Of a stretch of 64,000 bases of DNA, positions 42,010-52,800 are shown one piece after another; the first letter of the stretch is position 1; every line of letters starts with the position of its first letter. The position numbers and the translations under genes were made by a program. The notes under the pieces are model-generated. The model did not search any database. It worked only from the letters and a program-made list of their open reading frames with translations, and was not told where the DNA came from. Origin of the DNA: Oscillospiraceae bacterium (GTDB lineage Bacteria > Bacillota > Clostridia > Oscillospirales > Oscillospiraceae); assembly GCA_022846075.1 (NCBI GenBank), contig AP025582.1:1984001-2048000 (forward strand), given 5' to 3'.

Positions 42010-42822
42010 ATGGAGATCGTCGTCTTTCTGCTGATCCCCATACTCACGGGCGCCGCCGCGGCGGCCCTGCTGTGCTTCCTTCGGGGGCTGCGGCCCACCG
42101 TGCTCCCCTGGCCCACCCTCTTTTTCCTGGCCGCACTGGGCACGGCAGCCAACAACGTCTCCGCCGTCTGGTTCACCGGGACCTGGGCCTTTCTCCCCTC
42201 CTCCGGCGGCTTCTTCGGCGGGGACAACTTCACCGCAGCCATCGGCGGGCTGTCTCTGGTCCTCTGCGCATTGCCCGGCCTCGTCGTGTGCCTCTTCCTC
42301 TCCCATAAGAAAGAGGGCGCGCCCAATCCCGCCGCAGGCTGGGCGTGGAGCTGGGTCACCACTCAGGCCGTGTTGTCCATGCTGATTTTCCTGGCGGGCT
42401 TCGCCTTCGAGTTTCGCTCCCGTTCCGAGGGCAGGGGCCTGCCCCTCTGGGCCTATCTGATTTTGGCCGCCCTCCTCTGCCTGGGACTGGGCCTGTTCTT
42501 CGGCTCCCGCTGGGGCAGATGCGGAAGTGCGGCCATCCCCTTAGTCGGCCTTGCCGCCCTCTGCGCCCTCTCGGGGGCCCTTGTCTGGGGAATGCTGGCC
42601 CAGGCCAGCGACGTCACCTGGGGCCTCAGCCTTATCCAGACCCCCGCCGGGATGTGGTACGCCCGGCTGGACCTCCCCGCCGCCCTTCTGCTGGGCGACT
42701 ATCAGTACGCCTGGGACGTGAGCGCGCCCGGTATCTGGCTCTCCGCCCTGGCGCCCCATTTGCTCTTCACCGGGGGCTATCTGGCCCCCAGGCTGTTTAA
42801 ACGAGGGAATGAAAATGTCTGA
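42010..42822 (+). CDS. Polytopic membrane protein of unknown function
   Basis: 270 residues with about six or seven hydrophobic segments (VVFLLIPILTGAAAAALLCFL; LFFLAALGTAANNVSAVWF; AIGGLSLVLCALPGLVVCLFL; AYLILAALLCLGLGLFFG; AIPLVGLAALCALSGALVWG; LLFTGGYLAPRLF). AAAGGAG precedes the ATG. It is 25 bases after the methyltransferase and overlaps the start of ecfA1, so it is in one operon with both. It is not an evident ECF S component, though the position would suit one. Confidence 0.65.
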   Translation: MEIVVFLLIPILTGAAAAALLCFLRGLRPTVLPWPTLFFLAALGTAANNVSAVWFTGTWAFLPSSGGFFGGDNFTAAIGGLSLVLCALPGLVVCLFLSHKKEGAPNPAAGWAWSWVTTQAVLSMLIFLAGFAFEFRSRSEGRGLPLWAYLILAALLCLGLGLFFGSRWGRCGSAAIPLVGLAALCALSGALVWGMLAQASDVTWGLSLIQTPAGMWYARLDLPAALLLGDYQYAWDVSAPGIWLSALAPHLLFTGGYLAPRLFKRGNENV

Positions 42823-43657
42823 CGCCATCATCAAAACAGAAGACCTCCGCTTTTCCTACTCCGGAGAGGAGACCCCCAAGGTGGTCCTGGACGGGGTGAG
42901 CCTGGAGATCGAGGCCGGGTCCTTCGTGGCCGTGCTGGGCCACAACGGCTCTGGCAAGTCCACCCTGGCCAAGCACCTGAACGCCATCCTCCTCCCCTCC
43001 GGGGGCAAGGTGTACGTCTCCGGCATGGACACCGCCGACGAAGCCCTGCTTTTGGATATCCGCCGCACAGTGGGCATGGTCTTTCAGAACCCGGACAATC
43101 AGATCGTGGCCAACGTGGTGGAAGAAGACGCCGCCTTCGGCCCAGAAAACCTGGGCATTCCCCCCGACGAGATCCGCCGGCGGGTGGACGAGGCCCTCAA
43201 GGCCGTAGGCATGTACGAATACCGGGAACACGCCCCCCACCTCCTCTCCGGCGGGCAGAAGCAGCGGGTGGCCATTGCCGGCATCCTGGCCATGAAGCCC
43301 CGGTGCGTGGTGCTGGACGAGCCCACCGCCATGCTGGACCCCATCGGACGCAAAGAAGTACTGGAAACCATTCGGAAGCTCAATGAGACTCAGGGGGTCA
43401 CCGTGGTCCTCATCACCCACCACATGGACGAGGCCGCCCAGGCCGGGCGGCTGGTGGTGATGGCCAAGGGCAGAGTCATCGCCGACGGCCCCCCGAAGGA
43501 GGTCTTTCAAAAGGTGGAGGAGCTCCGGGCCGTGGGCCTCACTGTCCCCGAGACCGTCTCCCTCCTCTGGGAGCTGAAGCAGGAGGGGCTGGACGTGCCC
43601 CTGGACGCCCTCTCCGACGAGGCCTGCGCCCAGGCGCTCTATCAACTGCTGGCGTAA
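42815..43657 (+). CDS. ecfA1: Energy-coupling factor transporter ATPase EcfA1
   Basis: A 280-residue ABC ATPase of the shared ECF energising module. Walker A GHNGSGKSTLAKHLNA, Q-loop MVFQNPDNQIVANVVEEDAAFG (the ECF-typical NPDNQ), signature LLSGGQKQRVAIAGILA, Walker B CVVLDEPTAMLDP, H-loop ITHHMDEA. ATG 42815 has GAGGG 7 bases upstream; an ATG at 42809 is too close. It overlaps the preceding membrane protein gene by 8 bases. Confidence 0.95.
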   Translation: MSDAIIKTEDLRFSYSGEETPKVVLDGVSLEIEAGSFVAVLGHNGSGKSTLAKHLNAILLPSGGKVYVSGMDTADEALLLDIRRTVGMVFQNPDNQIVANVVEEDAAFGPENLGIPPDEIRRRVDEALKAVGMYEYREHAPHLLSGGQKQRVAIAGILAMKPRCVVLDEPTAMLDPIGRKEVLETIRKLNETQGVTVVLITHHMDEAAQAGRLVVMAKGRVIADGPPKEVFQKVEELRAVGLTVPETVSLLWELKQEGLDVPLDALSDEACAQALYQLLA

Positions 43658-43746
43658 CGCGCCGTATCGGACGCGACCCGGAAGGGTGCGGCTCAGACAA
43701 ACGCACTTCAAGGGCGTGTACCACTTAACGTTAGGACTGACGCCAT

Positions 43747-44613
43747 TTGGAACCCATTATTCAAACAGAAAAATTGTGCCACATCTATTCCGCGGGCACC
43801 CCCTTCGAGCACGGGGCCCTCATCGACGTGGATTTCACCGCCTACCGGGGGGAATACCTGGGGGTCATCGGCCACACCGGCTCGGGGAAATCCACCCTGA
43901 TCCAGCACTTGAACGGCCTTTTGAAGCCCACTTCGGGGCGGGTGCTGGTAGAGGGCCGGGACATCTGGGAGAGCAAGGCGGCCACCCGGGCCACCCGCTT
44001 CCAGGTGGGCCTGGTGTTCCAGTATCCCGAGTACCAGCTCTTCGAGGAGACGGTCTACAAGGACATCGCCTTCGGCCCCAAAAACATGGGGCTGGACGAG
44101 AGGGAGATCGACCACCGGGTGCGGGAGGCCGCCGCCTTCGTGGGGCTGTCCGACGCCATTTTGGACGCTTCCCCCTTTGAGCTCTCCGGCGGGCAGAAGC
44201 GGCGGGTGGCCATCGCCGGGGTCATCGCCATGGAGCCCGCCGTCCTCATCCTGGACGAGCCCACCGCCGGGCTGGACCCGGTGGGGGTGGAGCAGATTTT
44301 GAGCAACATCCGGGACTATCATGAGGCTAAAAACGCCACCATCATCATCGTCTCCCACTCCATGGAGGAGATGGCCCGGACGGTGGACCGGCTGGTGGTC
44401 ATCAACGACGGCCGCATCCCCTTCCAGGGCGCGCCCCGGGAGGTCTTTGCCCACGGGGAGGAGCTGGAGGCTATGGGCCTGGGCGTGCCCCAGATCACCC
44501 GGGTGTTCCATCGGCTGAAGGCCATGGGGGCCGACGTGGACCCCTCGGTCTACACCATCCCCCAGGCCAAAGAAGCCGTCCTGGCGGCCCTGAAGCGGAA
44601 GGGGGCGGTATAA
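43747..44613 (+). CDS. ecfA2: Energy-coupling factor transporter ATPase EcfA2
   Basis: 288 residues, second ECF ATPase. Walker A GHTGSGKSTLIQHLNG, Q-loop VGLVFQYPEYQLFEETVYKDIAFGPKN (EcfA2-typical YPEYQLFEETV), signature LSGGQKRRVAIAGVIA, Walker B VLILDEPTAGLDP. The start is TTG 43747, with AGGA about 10 bases upstream; translation may be weak. It is 89 bases after ecfA1 and adjoins ecfT. Confidence 0.95.
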   Translation: MEPIIQTEKLCHIYSAGTPFEHGALIDVDFTAYRGEYLGVIGHTGSGKSTLIQHLNGLLKPTSGRVLVEGRDIWESKAATRATRFQVGLVFQYPEYQLFEETVYKDIAFGPKNMGLDEREIDHRVREAAAFVGLSDAILDASPFELSGGQKRRVAIAGVIAMEPAVLILDEPTAGLDPVGVEQILSNIRDYHEAKNATIIIVSHSMEEMARTVDRLVVINDGRIPFQGAPREVFAHGEELEAMGLGVPQITRVFHRLKAMGADVDPSVYTIPQAKEAVLAALKRKGAV

Positions 44614-45429
44614 ATGGCACTGAAAGACATTACCCTGGGCCAGTACTTCCCCGGGGACACCGTGCTCCACAGGCTGGACCCCCGGTGCAAGCTGTTACTC
44701 ACCGTCCTCTATATCGTGGCCCTCTTCCTGGCCAAAAACGCCTTGGGCTACGGCCTGCTGGCCGTGACCCTCATCGCCGCCATCCTCATCTCCAGGGTGG
44801 GCTTCAAGGCGGTATTCCGGGGGATGAAGCCGGTTTTCTTCATCGTGCTCTTCACCGCCGTTTTGAACCTTCTCTACACCGCCGGCAAGGGAGAGCCCCT
44901 GGTCTCCTTCTGGATCATCAACATCTACAAGGAGGGCGTGCGCTCCGCCATCTTCATGGTGCTGCGGATCATGCTGCTCATCTCCTGCACCTTCCTGCTG
45001 ACCTACACCACCTCCCCCATCCTCCTCACCGACGGGCTGGAAAATCTGCTGGGCCCCCTGAAGAAGATCAAGGTCCCCGTCCACGAGCTGGCCATGATGA
45101 TGTCCATCGCCCTGCGGTTCATCCCCACCCTCATCGAGGAGACCGACAAAATCATGTCCGCCCAGAAGGCCCGGGGGGCCGACTTCGATACCGGCAACCT
45201 GATCCAGAAGGCCAAGGCCCTCATTCCCCTGTTGGTGCCCCTCTTCATCTCCGCCTTCCGCCGGGCCGACGAGCTGGCGGTGGCCATGGAGTGCCGGTGC
45301 TACCACGGCGGGGACGGCCGGACCCGGATGCGGGTGCTTAGGTACGCCGGGCGGGACTACGCCGCCCTGCTGCTGGGGCTGGCCCTCTGCTTCGGCGTCT
45401 GGGGCCTCAATTTCCTGGGCGTGTTCTAA
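44614..45429 (+). CDS. ecfT: Energy-coupling factor transporter transmembrane protein EcfT
   Basis: A 271-residue membrane scaffold joining EcfA1/A2 to substrate-binding S components. N-terminal GQYFPGDTVLHRLDPRCKLLLTVLYIVALF, coupling-helix motif KAQRARGADFDTGNL-like (SAQKARGADFD) and a second conserved RRADELAVAMECRCYHG. Its ATG directly follows the ecfA2 stop. The S component RibU is encoded 7.4 kb downstream. Confidence 0.95.
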   Translation: MALKDITLGQYFPGDTVLHRLDPRCKLLLTVLYIVALFLAKNALGYGLLAVTLIAAILISRVGFKAVFRGMKPVFFIVLFTAVLNLLYTAGKGEPLVSFWIINIYKEGVRSAIFMVLRIMLLISCTFLLTYTTSPILLTDGLENLLGPLKKIKVPVHELAMMMSIALRFIPTLIEETDKIMSAQKARGADFDTGNLIQKAKALIPLLVPLFISAFRRADELAVAMECRCYHGGDGRTRMRVLRYAGRDYAALLLGLALCFGVWGLNFLGVF

Positions 45430-45440
45430 AACACAGCGGA

Positions 45441-45503
45441 CGGGCGGATGCTGTCCGCCCCTACGGGGGGCTTCTTTTGTAGGGGCGGACAGCATCCGCC
45501 CGC
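45441..45503. repeat. Interspersed palindromic repeat, copy 2 (paired halves)
   Basis: CGGGCGGATGCTG..CCTAC (45441-45464) and the inverted GTAGGGGCGGACAGCATCC..GC (45479-45503), with a 14-base spacer. Same family as copies at 21615 and 63670. It lies in the ecfT-truA gap and could act as a terminator. Confidence 0.85.
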
Positions 45504-45548
45504 GGCTCTTGCAAGTTTAAGAAAATCTTTAGACGGGTTTCATGATTT

Positions 45549-46316
45549 ATGAGAAATATTGCGCTAAAGTTAATGTACGTCGGCACCGCCTACCACGGCT
45601 GGCAGATCCAGAAGAATGCCGTTACTGTGGAGGAGGTTCTGGAAAAGTCCCTGGAGAAAGTGGTGGGCCACCCGGTGAAGTGCACCGGGGCGGGCCGCAC
45701 AGACGCCGGGGTCCACGCCAAGGTCTACGTGGCCAACTTCCGTACCACCTCCTCCATCCCCTGCGACCGGCTGCCCCTGGCGGTGAACACCCGCCTGCCC
45801 GACGATATCGTGGTCACTGGGGCGGTGGAGGTGTCCGAGGGCTTCAACGCCATCAGCTCCTGCGTGAAGAAGGAGTACACCTACCGCATCTACAACTCCC
45901 GCATCCGCAACGCCTTTTTCGTGGACCGGGCCTGGTTCTACCCCAAATACCTGGACGAAGGGATCATGCAGGCCGCCGCGGACCGTTTCGTGGGCACCCA
46001 TGACTTTGCCGCCGTGAAGAGCGTGGGCACCGATGTAAAGACCACCGTGCGGACGGTCCACTACTTCGACATCCGGCGCTCCGGCATCGTCATCGACTGC
46101 AAGGTGTGCGCCAACGGCTTCCTCTACAACATGGTGCGGGCCATGGTGGGCACCGTCATCTATGCCGCCGAGGGGAAATTCCCCCCAGAGGCGGTCACCG
46201 ATATCCTGGAGGGCCGCTGCCGCACCGACGCCGGTCCCACCGCCCCGCCGGGAGGGCTGTACATGTCCAGGCTTTGGTACAACGAACCCGGTCTCACCGA
46301 GGAGGAGCTGACATAG
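45549..46316 (+). CDS. truA: tRNA pseudouridine(38-40) synthase TruA
   Basis: 255 residues. N-terminal LKLMYVGTAYHGWQIQKN, catalytic Asp in GAGRTDAGVHAKVYVANF, KEYTYRIYN and NGFLYNMVRAMVGTVIYAAEG. The ribosome binding site is weak. It commonly follows ecfT in Firmicutes, which supports the assignment. Confidence 0.96.
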   Translation: MRNIALKLMYVGTAYHGWQIQKNAVTVEEVLEKSLEKVVGHPVKCTGAGRTDAGVHAKVYVANFRTTSSIPCDRLPLAVNTRLPDDIVVTGAVEVSEGFNAISSCVKKEYTYRIYNSRIRNAFFVDRAWFYPKYLDEGIMQAAADRFVGTHDFAAVKSVGTDVKTTVRTVHYFDIRRSGIVIDCKVCANGFLYNMVRAMVGTVIYAAEGKFPPEAVTDILEGRCRTDAGPTAPPGGLYMSRLWYNEPGLTEEELT

Positions 46317-46317
46317 G

Positions 46318-47487
46318 ATGGAAGAGGAAAAGAAGGAAAAGCGAAACCCGTTCCTCCGGTTTCTGGCCTTCCTCGTCACCCTGGCCCTGGTGCTGGGGGC
46401 GGTCTTTCTGGTGGCCAACTGGCAGAAATTGAACTTTGACGCGGTGAAGCGCTACTTTACTTACCGCTCCCTGGTGAAAAACGAAAGCGGACAGGCTGAG
46501 TCCTATTCCTATGACGGGGGCATCTCCAGCTCCTTTGCCCGTCTGGGGGACGACCTGCTGGTCTGCTCGGCCAGCGGCATCCGGCTCTATTCCGCCAGCG
46601 GGGCGGCCTACGTGGACCAGACCTGCCATCTGGACCACCCGGTGGTGTCGGTGGGCGGAAACGCCGCTTTGGTCTACGACGCCGGAGGCACCGACCTCTA
46701 TGTCTACGCCAACCGGGAGCTGGTCTTTTCCCTCACCGTGGAAAACGATTACTCCATCCTCTCGGCCAGCCTCAGTGCCCAGGGCCAGCTTACCGTGGTG
46801 ACCCAGGCCAGCGGGCTCAAGGGCGCCGTCACGGTTTACGACGCCGCCTATCAGCCGGTGCTGGGGGTCAACCTCTCCTCCCGCTTCATCACTGACGCCA
46901 TCCTCTCCCCCGACGGGAAAACCCTGGCCCTGGCCACCGCCGGACAGACGGGCGGGGTCTATGACAGCCAGATCGCCTTTTATTCTCTCAGCCGGACCAC
47001 CGACGACAGGGAGCCGGATAAGATCTGCTCCCTGGGCAACAACGCCGTTTTGAAGCTGAGCTGGCCCTCCCAGCCCCTCCGGGTGCTGGGGGAAAACGCC
47101 CTGTGCTACGTCTCCGCCGACGGGACCCTGACCGGCTCCTATTCTTACGGCGGCCGGTATCTCAAGGGCTACTCCCTGGACGCCGACGGCTTCGCCGCTC
47201 TCCTGCTGGGCAAGTACCGGGCGGGCAGCTCCGCCGATCTTGTGACGGTGGACCTCACCGGGCAGGAGGCCGCCGCCCGCTCCTTCGACTATCAGATCCT
47301 CTCCCTCTCCGCCGCGGGGCGCTATCTCTCCGTGCTCACCGCCGACGGCCTGACCATCTACACCCAGGACTTGACCCCCTACCACACCCTGGAGGGGGGC
47401 CAGGGGGCCCGGAAGGTCCTCCAGCGGCCCGACGGCTCGGTGATGCTCATCGCCGGAGAAACCGCCCGGCTGTACCTGCCCGATTAA
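46318..47487 (+). CDS. Membrane-anchored propeller-like protein (DUF5711-like)
   Basis: 389 residues: a cytoplasmic charged start (MEEEKKEKRNP), one membrane helix (residues about 12-32, FLRFLAFLVTLALVLGAVFLV), then a repeat-rich domain with regular blades such as SFARLGDDLLVCSASGIRLYS and AALVYDAGGTDLYVYANREL. The pattern suggests a beta-propeller outside the membrane, DUF5711-like. GGAGGAG precedes the ATG, two bases after truA. Function unknown; its cvpA-like neighbour is in the same operon. Confidence 0.75.
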   Translation: MEEEKKEKRNPFLRFLAFLVTLALVLGAVFLVANWQKLNFDAVKRYFTYRSLVKNESGQAESYSYDGGISSSFARLGDDLLVCSASGIRLYSASGAAYVDQTCHLDHPVVSVGGNAALVYDAGGTDLYVYANRELVFSLTVENDYSILSASLSAQGQLTVVTQASGLKGAVTVYDAAYQPVLGVNLSSRFITDAILSPDGKTLALATAGQTGGVYDSQIAFYSLSRTTDDREPDKICSLGNNAVLKLSWPSQPLRVLGENALCYVSADGTLTGSYSYGGRYLKGYSLDADGFAALLLGKYRAGSSADLVTVDLTGQEAAARSFDYQILSLSAAGRYLSVLTADGLTIYTQDLTPYHTLEGGQGARKVLQRPDGSVMLIAGETARLYLPD

Positions 47488-47523
47488 ATCAAAGGTATCT
47501 CTCCCACGAAAAGAAGGTAAACT

Positions 47524-48210
47524 ATGACAGTGCCCGTGATCATCGATATCATCATCCTGGCCGTTCTGGTCCTCTTCCTGGTCCTGGGGGCCCACCGGGG
47601 GTTCATCCTCACCCTGTGCTCCCTGGCGGCGGTCCTCGTGGCCCTGGTGGGGGCGAACTTCGCCGCCGACGCCCTGGCCCCCAAGCTGGCGGACACCCTG
47701 GAGCCCCGGCTGGCCCAGACCATCCAGGAGAGCCTGGAGCAGCGGGCCCTGGAGGCGGGCACCACCGGCGACGGCCTGGCCGTCACCGAGGTGCTGGCCG
47801 CCCTCAAGGAAAAGGGGGGGCTCTACGAGTGGGCCGCCGACAAGCTGGAGGACACTTTGGGAGCCGGCATCGCCCAGACGGCGGCCCAGACCGCCGCCGC
47901 GGCGGCCGCGGCCATCGCGGAACAGATCGCCCACAGCCTCCTTTTCCTCCTGGCCTTCTTCGTGGTGCTGCTGGCCTGGACCCTTCTGAGCCACGCGCTG
48001 GACCTGGTGGCCAAGCTGCCGGGCCTCAGCGGCCTCAACAAGCTGGCCGGGGGCCTGCTGGGTCTGGTCAAGGGACTGGTGATCGTCTATCTGGCCGCCT
48101 GGGTCCTGTGCGGCCTCACCGGCTTCATCCCGCCGGCCACCATCCAGGAGACCCATCTGCTGCGGTTCCTCACCGAGCACAGCCCCTTCGATATGCTGAT
48201 GCTGGTATGA
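47524..48210 (+). CDS. CvpA family membrane protein
   Basis: 228 residues. N-terminal VIIDIIILAVLVLFLVLGAHRGFILTLCSLAAVLVALVGA matches CvpA (colicin V production) proteins; an Ala-rich central region is followed by two further membrane helices (LLFLLAFFVVLLAWTLL; LVKGLVIVYLAAWVLCG). CvpA family members often affect cell envelope processes. AGAAGG precedes the ATG. Confidence 0.82.
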   Translation: MTVPVIIDIIILAVLVLFLVLGAHRGFILTLCSLAAVLVALVGANFAADALAPKLADTLEPRLAQTIQESLEQRALEAGTTGDGLAVTEVLAALKEKGGLYEWAADKLEDTLGAGIAQTAAQTAAAAAAAIAEQIAHSLLFLLAFFVVLLAWTLLSHALDLVAKLPGLSGLNKLAGGLLGLVKGLVIVYLAAWVLCGLTGFIPPATIQETHLLRFLTEHSPFDMLMLV

Positions 48211-48241
48211 GCGGACCCTTTACGAAAGAGTGGTGAAGTCC

Positions 48242-48772
48242 ATGAATGTCCCCAATATGCTCTCCCTGATCCGGCTTTGCCTGGTCCCGGTGTTCGCGGT
48301 GGTCTTTTTTCTCCCCGATCCCTCGGCCCACCAGTGGGCCGCCCTCATCTACGCCGTGGCCTTCGCCACCGATATTGCCGACGGCTATATCGCCCGGCGC
48401 TTCGACATGATCACCAAGCTGGGCCGGGTGCTGGACCCCCTGGCGGATAAGCTGATGACCTTCACCGTGATCATCTGCGTCACCGCCGACGGCATCATCC
48501 CCGTGTGGGCAGTGGTCATCTTCTTCTGCAAGGAGCTGGCCATGGGCGTGGGCGGCTTCCTCATGCTCCGCCGCACCAAGGACGTGATCCCCTCCAACTG
48601 GCTGGGCAAAACCTCCACCGGGGTCTTTTTCGTGGTGCTGGCCGCCCTGGTGCTCTTCCCCGTTCCCCGGCCCTGGGCCACCGGCCTTATCGCCTTCGCC
48701 CTGGCCCTCACCGTGGCGGCGCTCGTGAGCTACGCCATGAATTTCCGTAAAATGATACAAAATAATTTGTAA
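48242..48772 (+). CDS. pgsA: CDP-alcohol phosphatidyltransferase (pgsA-like)
   Basis: 176 residues, several membrane helices. The CDP-OH-P motif D-G-x2-A-R-x8-G-x3-D-x3-D is complete in DIADGYIARRFDMITKLGRV followed by LDPLAD. Most likely CDP-diacylglycerol-glycerol-3-phosphate 3-phosphatidyltransferase for phosphatidylglycerol. MNVPNMLSLIR at 48242 is preferred over GTG 48230, based on family N-termini. Confidence 0.88.
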   Translation: MNVPNMLSLIRLCLVPVFAVVFFLPDPSAHQWAALIYAVAFATDIADGYIARRFDMITKLGRVLDPLADKLMTFTVIICVTADGIIPVWAVVIFFCKELAMGVGGFLMLRRTKDVIPSNWLGKTSTGVFFVVLAALVLFPVPRPWATGLIAFALALTVAALVSYAMNFRKMIQNNL

Positions 48773-48881
48773 TTTTCACACGCAGTTCACAATTTCGGGT
48801 TAGAATGAAACGCTCAGAGGGGTATGTATGCCCTCTGGCGGCCTGGGCGGACGGTCCGTGGCCGAAAAGGAGTGACCAAAT

Positions 48882-51446
<2,565 letters not shown>

Positions 51447-51455
51447 AGAAGCAGG

Positions 51456-51490
51456 AAACCGCCCGGGGCCAGATGGTCCCGGGCGGTTTT
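51456..51490 (+). terminator. Terminator after clpE
   Basis: AAACCGCCCGGGGCC/GGTCCCGGGCGGTTT (one G-U) around AGAT, with a TTTT tail. Confidence 0.88.
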
Positions 51491-51572
51491 ATCATTTCTT
51501 AAGGCTTTCTTCCTTTCCTCTTTTCCTTTCTATGGGAAAATAAGGACAGGAAAAAGGAAAGGATGTGCCCCC

Positions 51573-51869
51573 ATGAAACTCACCGCCCGAGCCGCCGCCC
51601 TGGCGCTGACCGCCGCCCTCCTGCTCCCCACCGCCACCTTCTTGGAGGAGACCGGCAATTTCCCCTTTTCCATGGAGACTCAGTCAACCGCCCCCCGCCT
51701 CCCGGACAGCCTGGCCGGGAACCAGCGGTCCTTCCCCATCCCGGCCTTACCCTTCGACGGGGATTGGTATCTGTCCGCCATCACCTTTTCCCGGGGAGAT
51801 TTTGTGGGGCGGATCATCACCGCCGGGACCCGGGGTGCCGTCCGCCGGGCCGCGGACCTCTTCCGCTGA
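51573..51869 (+). CDS. Small exported protein of unknown function
   Basis: 98 residues. N-terminal signal-like segment (MKLTARAAALALTAALLLP), then a Pro/Phe-rich body (NFPFSMETQSTAPRLPDSL, FPIPALPFDGDWYLSAITFSRGDF). AAAGGA lies about 9 bases before the ATG. No recognised domain. It may be real because its start is well placed, but GC-rich shadow reading is a risk. Confidence 0.5.
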   Translation: MKLTARAAALALTAALLLPTATFLEETGNFPFSMETQSTAPRLPDSLAGNQRSFPIPALPFDGDWYLSAITFSRGDFVGRIITAGTRGAVRRAADLFR

Positions 51870-51874
51870 CAAAC

Positions 51875-51902
51875 AAAAAAGAGGCGGGACACGCCCGCCT
51901 CT
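51875..51902 (-). terminator. Terminator of SLOG-family gene
   Basis: GAGGCGGGCGTGTCCCGCCTC-type hairpin (arms of 8) with T6 on the minus strand, immediately after the stop. Confidence 0.85.
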
Positions 51903-52404
51903 AAGCCTCCACATCCAGGGTCACCACTTCAAGGCCCTGGCGCATGGCATAGGTGATGGTATGCATGGTCCCGCCCAGAAGGCCGTTGAAAGCGGCAATG
52001 AGCAAGGAGGCGTGGTCCACCATATACCGGTTGCGCCGGAGCAAACATCCCGGATCATAGCTGCGCTGGACCATGGTCTCATAGTCGCACCGGGCCACCA
52101 GGTCAAAATACCGGTCCCGGTCCCGCTCCGGCCAGCGGGCGGCCTGAGTCTCACAGGGGATGGCCGCCTCCACCGTGACGCTGGGCCGCTCCTCCCGGAA
52201 GGCCAGGGCCGCCTCGCAGAAATAGAAGTCCGCCCCCCTGGCCATGCCGCAGATAAAATGCCGGTATCCTCTCTCATAGGCCAGGCGGATCTGGGCGGAG
52301 ATCTCCTCCTTGAGCCGGACGCAGCGCGGGTCCGACTCGTCGCCGTGCCATGGCAGCTTATCGGGGCGGTGCCCCGTAAAACAACAGCTGGTCTCCCGCT
52401 TCAC
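51901..52404 (-). CDS. SLOG family (DUF1273/YpsA-like) protein
   Basis: 167 residues. CCFTGHRPDKLPWHGDE near the N-terminus, ERGYRHFICGMARGADFYFCEAAL and YMVDHASLLIAAFNGLLGGTMHTI match the SLOG/DUF1273 (YpsA, YoqJ) fold, which is thought to bind nucleotide-related ligands. Function unresolved. Single gene. Confidence 0.88.
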   Translation of the reverse strand: MKRETSCCFTGHRPDKLPWHGDESDPRCVRLKEEISAQIRLAYERGYRHFICGMARGADFYFCEAALAFREERPSVTVEAAIPCETQAARWPERDRDRYFDLVARCDYETMVQRSYDPGCLLRRNRYMVDHASLLIAAFNGLLGGTMHTITYAMRQGLEVVTLDVEA

Positions 52405-52524
52405 GGGCCCCGTCCCCTCTCTCTGTCTGGTGCTTTTATTGTACCCAGTTGTCCCAATGAAGTCAAGAGGAAATAGAACGTTTGTGCGAAATTCAGAAGC
52501 AAGATCTTCATCACAAATTTCCTA

Positions 52525-52552
52525 TTGCATTTTGCCCAAAAGCCGCTATAAT
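52525..52552 (+). promoter_or_regulatory. ribU promoter
   Basis: TTGCAT at 52525-52530, 16-base spacer, TATAAT at 52547-52552; transcription begins just before the riboswitch. Confidence 0.8.
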
Positions 52553-52578
52553 AGTAAGCGGAACAACTGAATGAAAAA

Positions 52579-52712
52579 TGTCTTCAGGGCAGGGTGAAAA
52601 TCCCGATCGGCGGTAAAGTCCGCGACTGGCCTAACGGCCACTGACCCGGTGAAACTCCGGGACCGACAGTGACGCGTCTCTATGGGGTGCGAAGTCTGGA
52701 TGAAAGAAGATG
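52579..52712 (+). ncRNA. FMN riboswitch (RFN element)
   Basis: The conserved RFN blocks are in order: TCTTCAGGGCAGGGTGAAAATCC, GGCGGTAAAG, CGCGACTGGC, GACCCGGTGAAACTCCGGGACCGACAGTGA, GTCTGGATGAAAGAAGA. The ends (TCTTC and GAAGA) form the closing helix. Downstream, CTCCTTTTTGT (52730-52740) can pair with ACAAAAAAAGGAG (52779-52791), masking the ribU ribosome binding site, and CACCTGAAAG/CTTTCAGGTG forms a further hairpin without a good T-run. This suggests translational control. Confidence 0.97.
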
Positions 52713-52800
52713 TGTGAAGCAAATGCACGCTCCTTTTTGTTTTACACCTGAAAGACATGGGCCTTTCAGGTGTTACCGACAAAAAAAGGAGTGTTTTATT

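Noticed and set aside
48773-48881. CtsR or CIRCE heat-shock operator upstream of clpE
   Set aside because: No tandem GGTCAAANANNGGTCAAA or CIRCE palindrome visible; only a leader hairpin.
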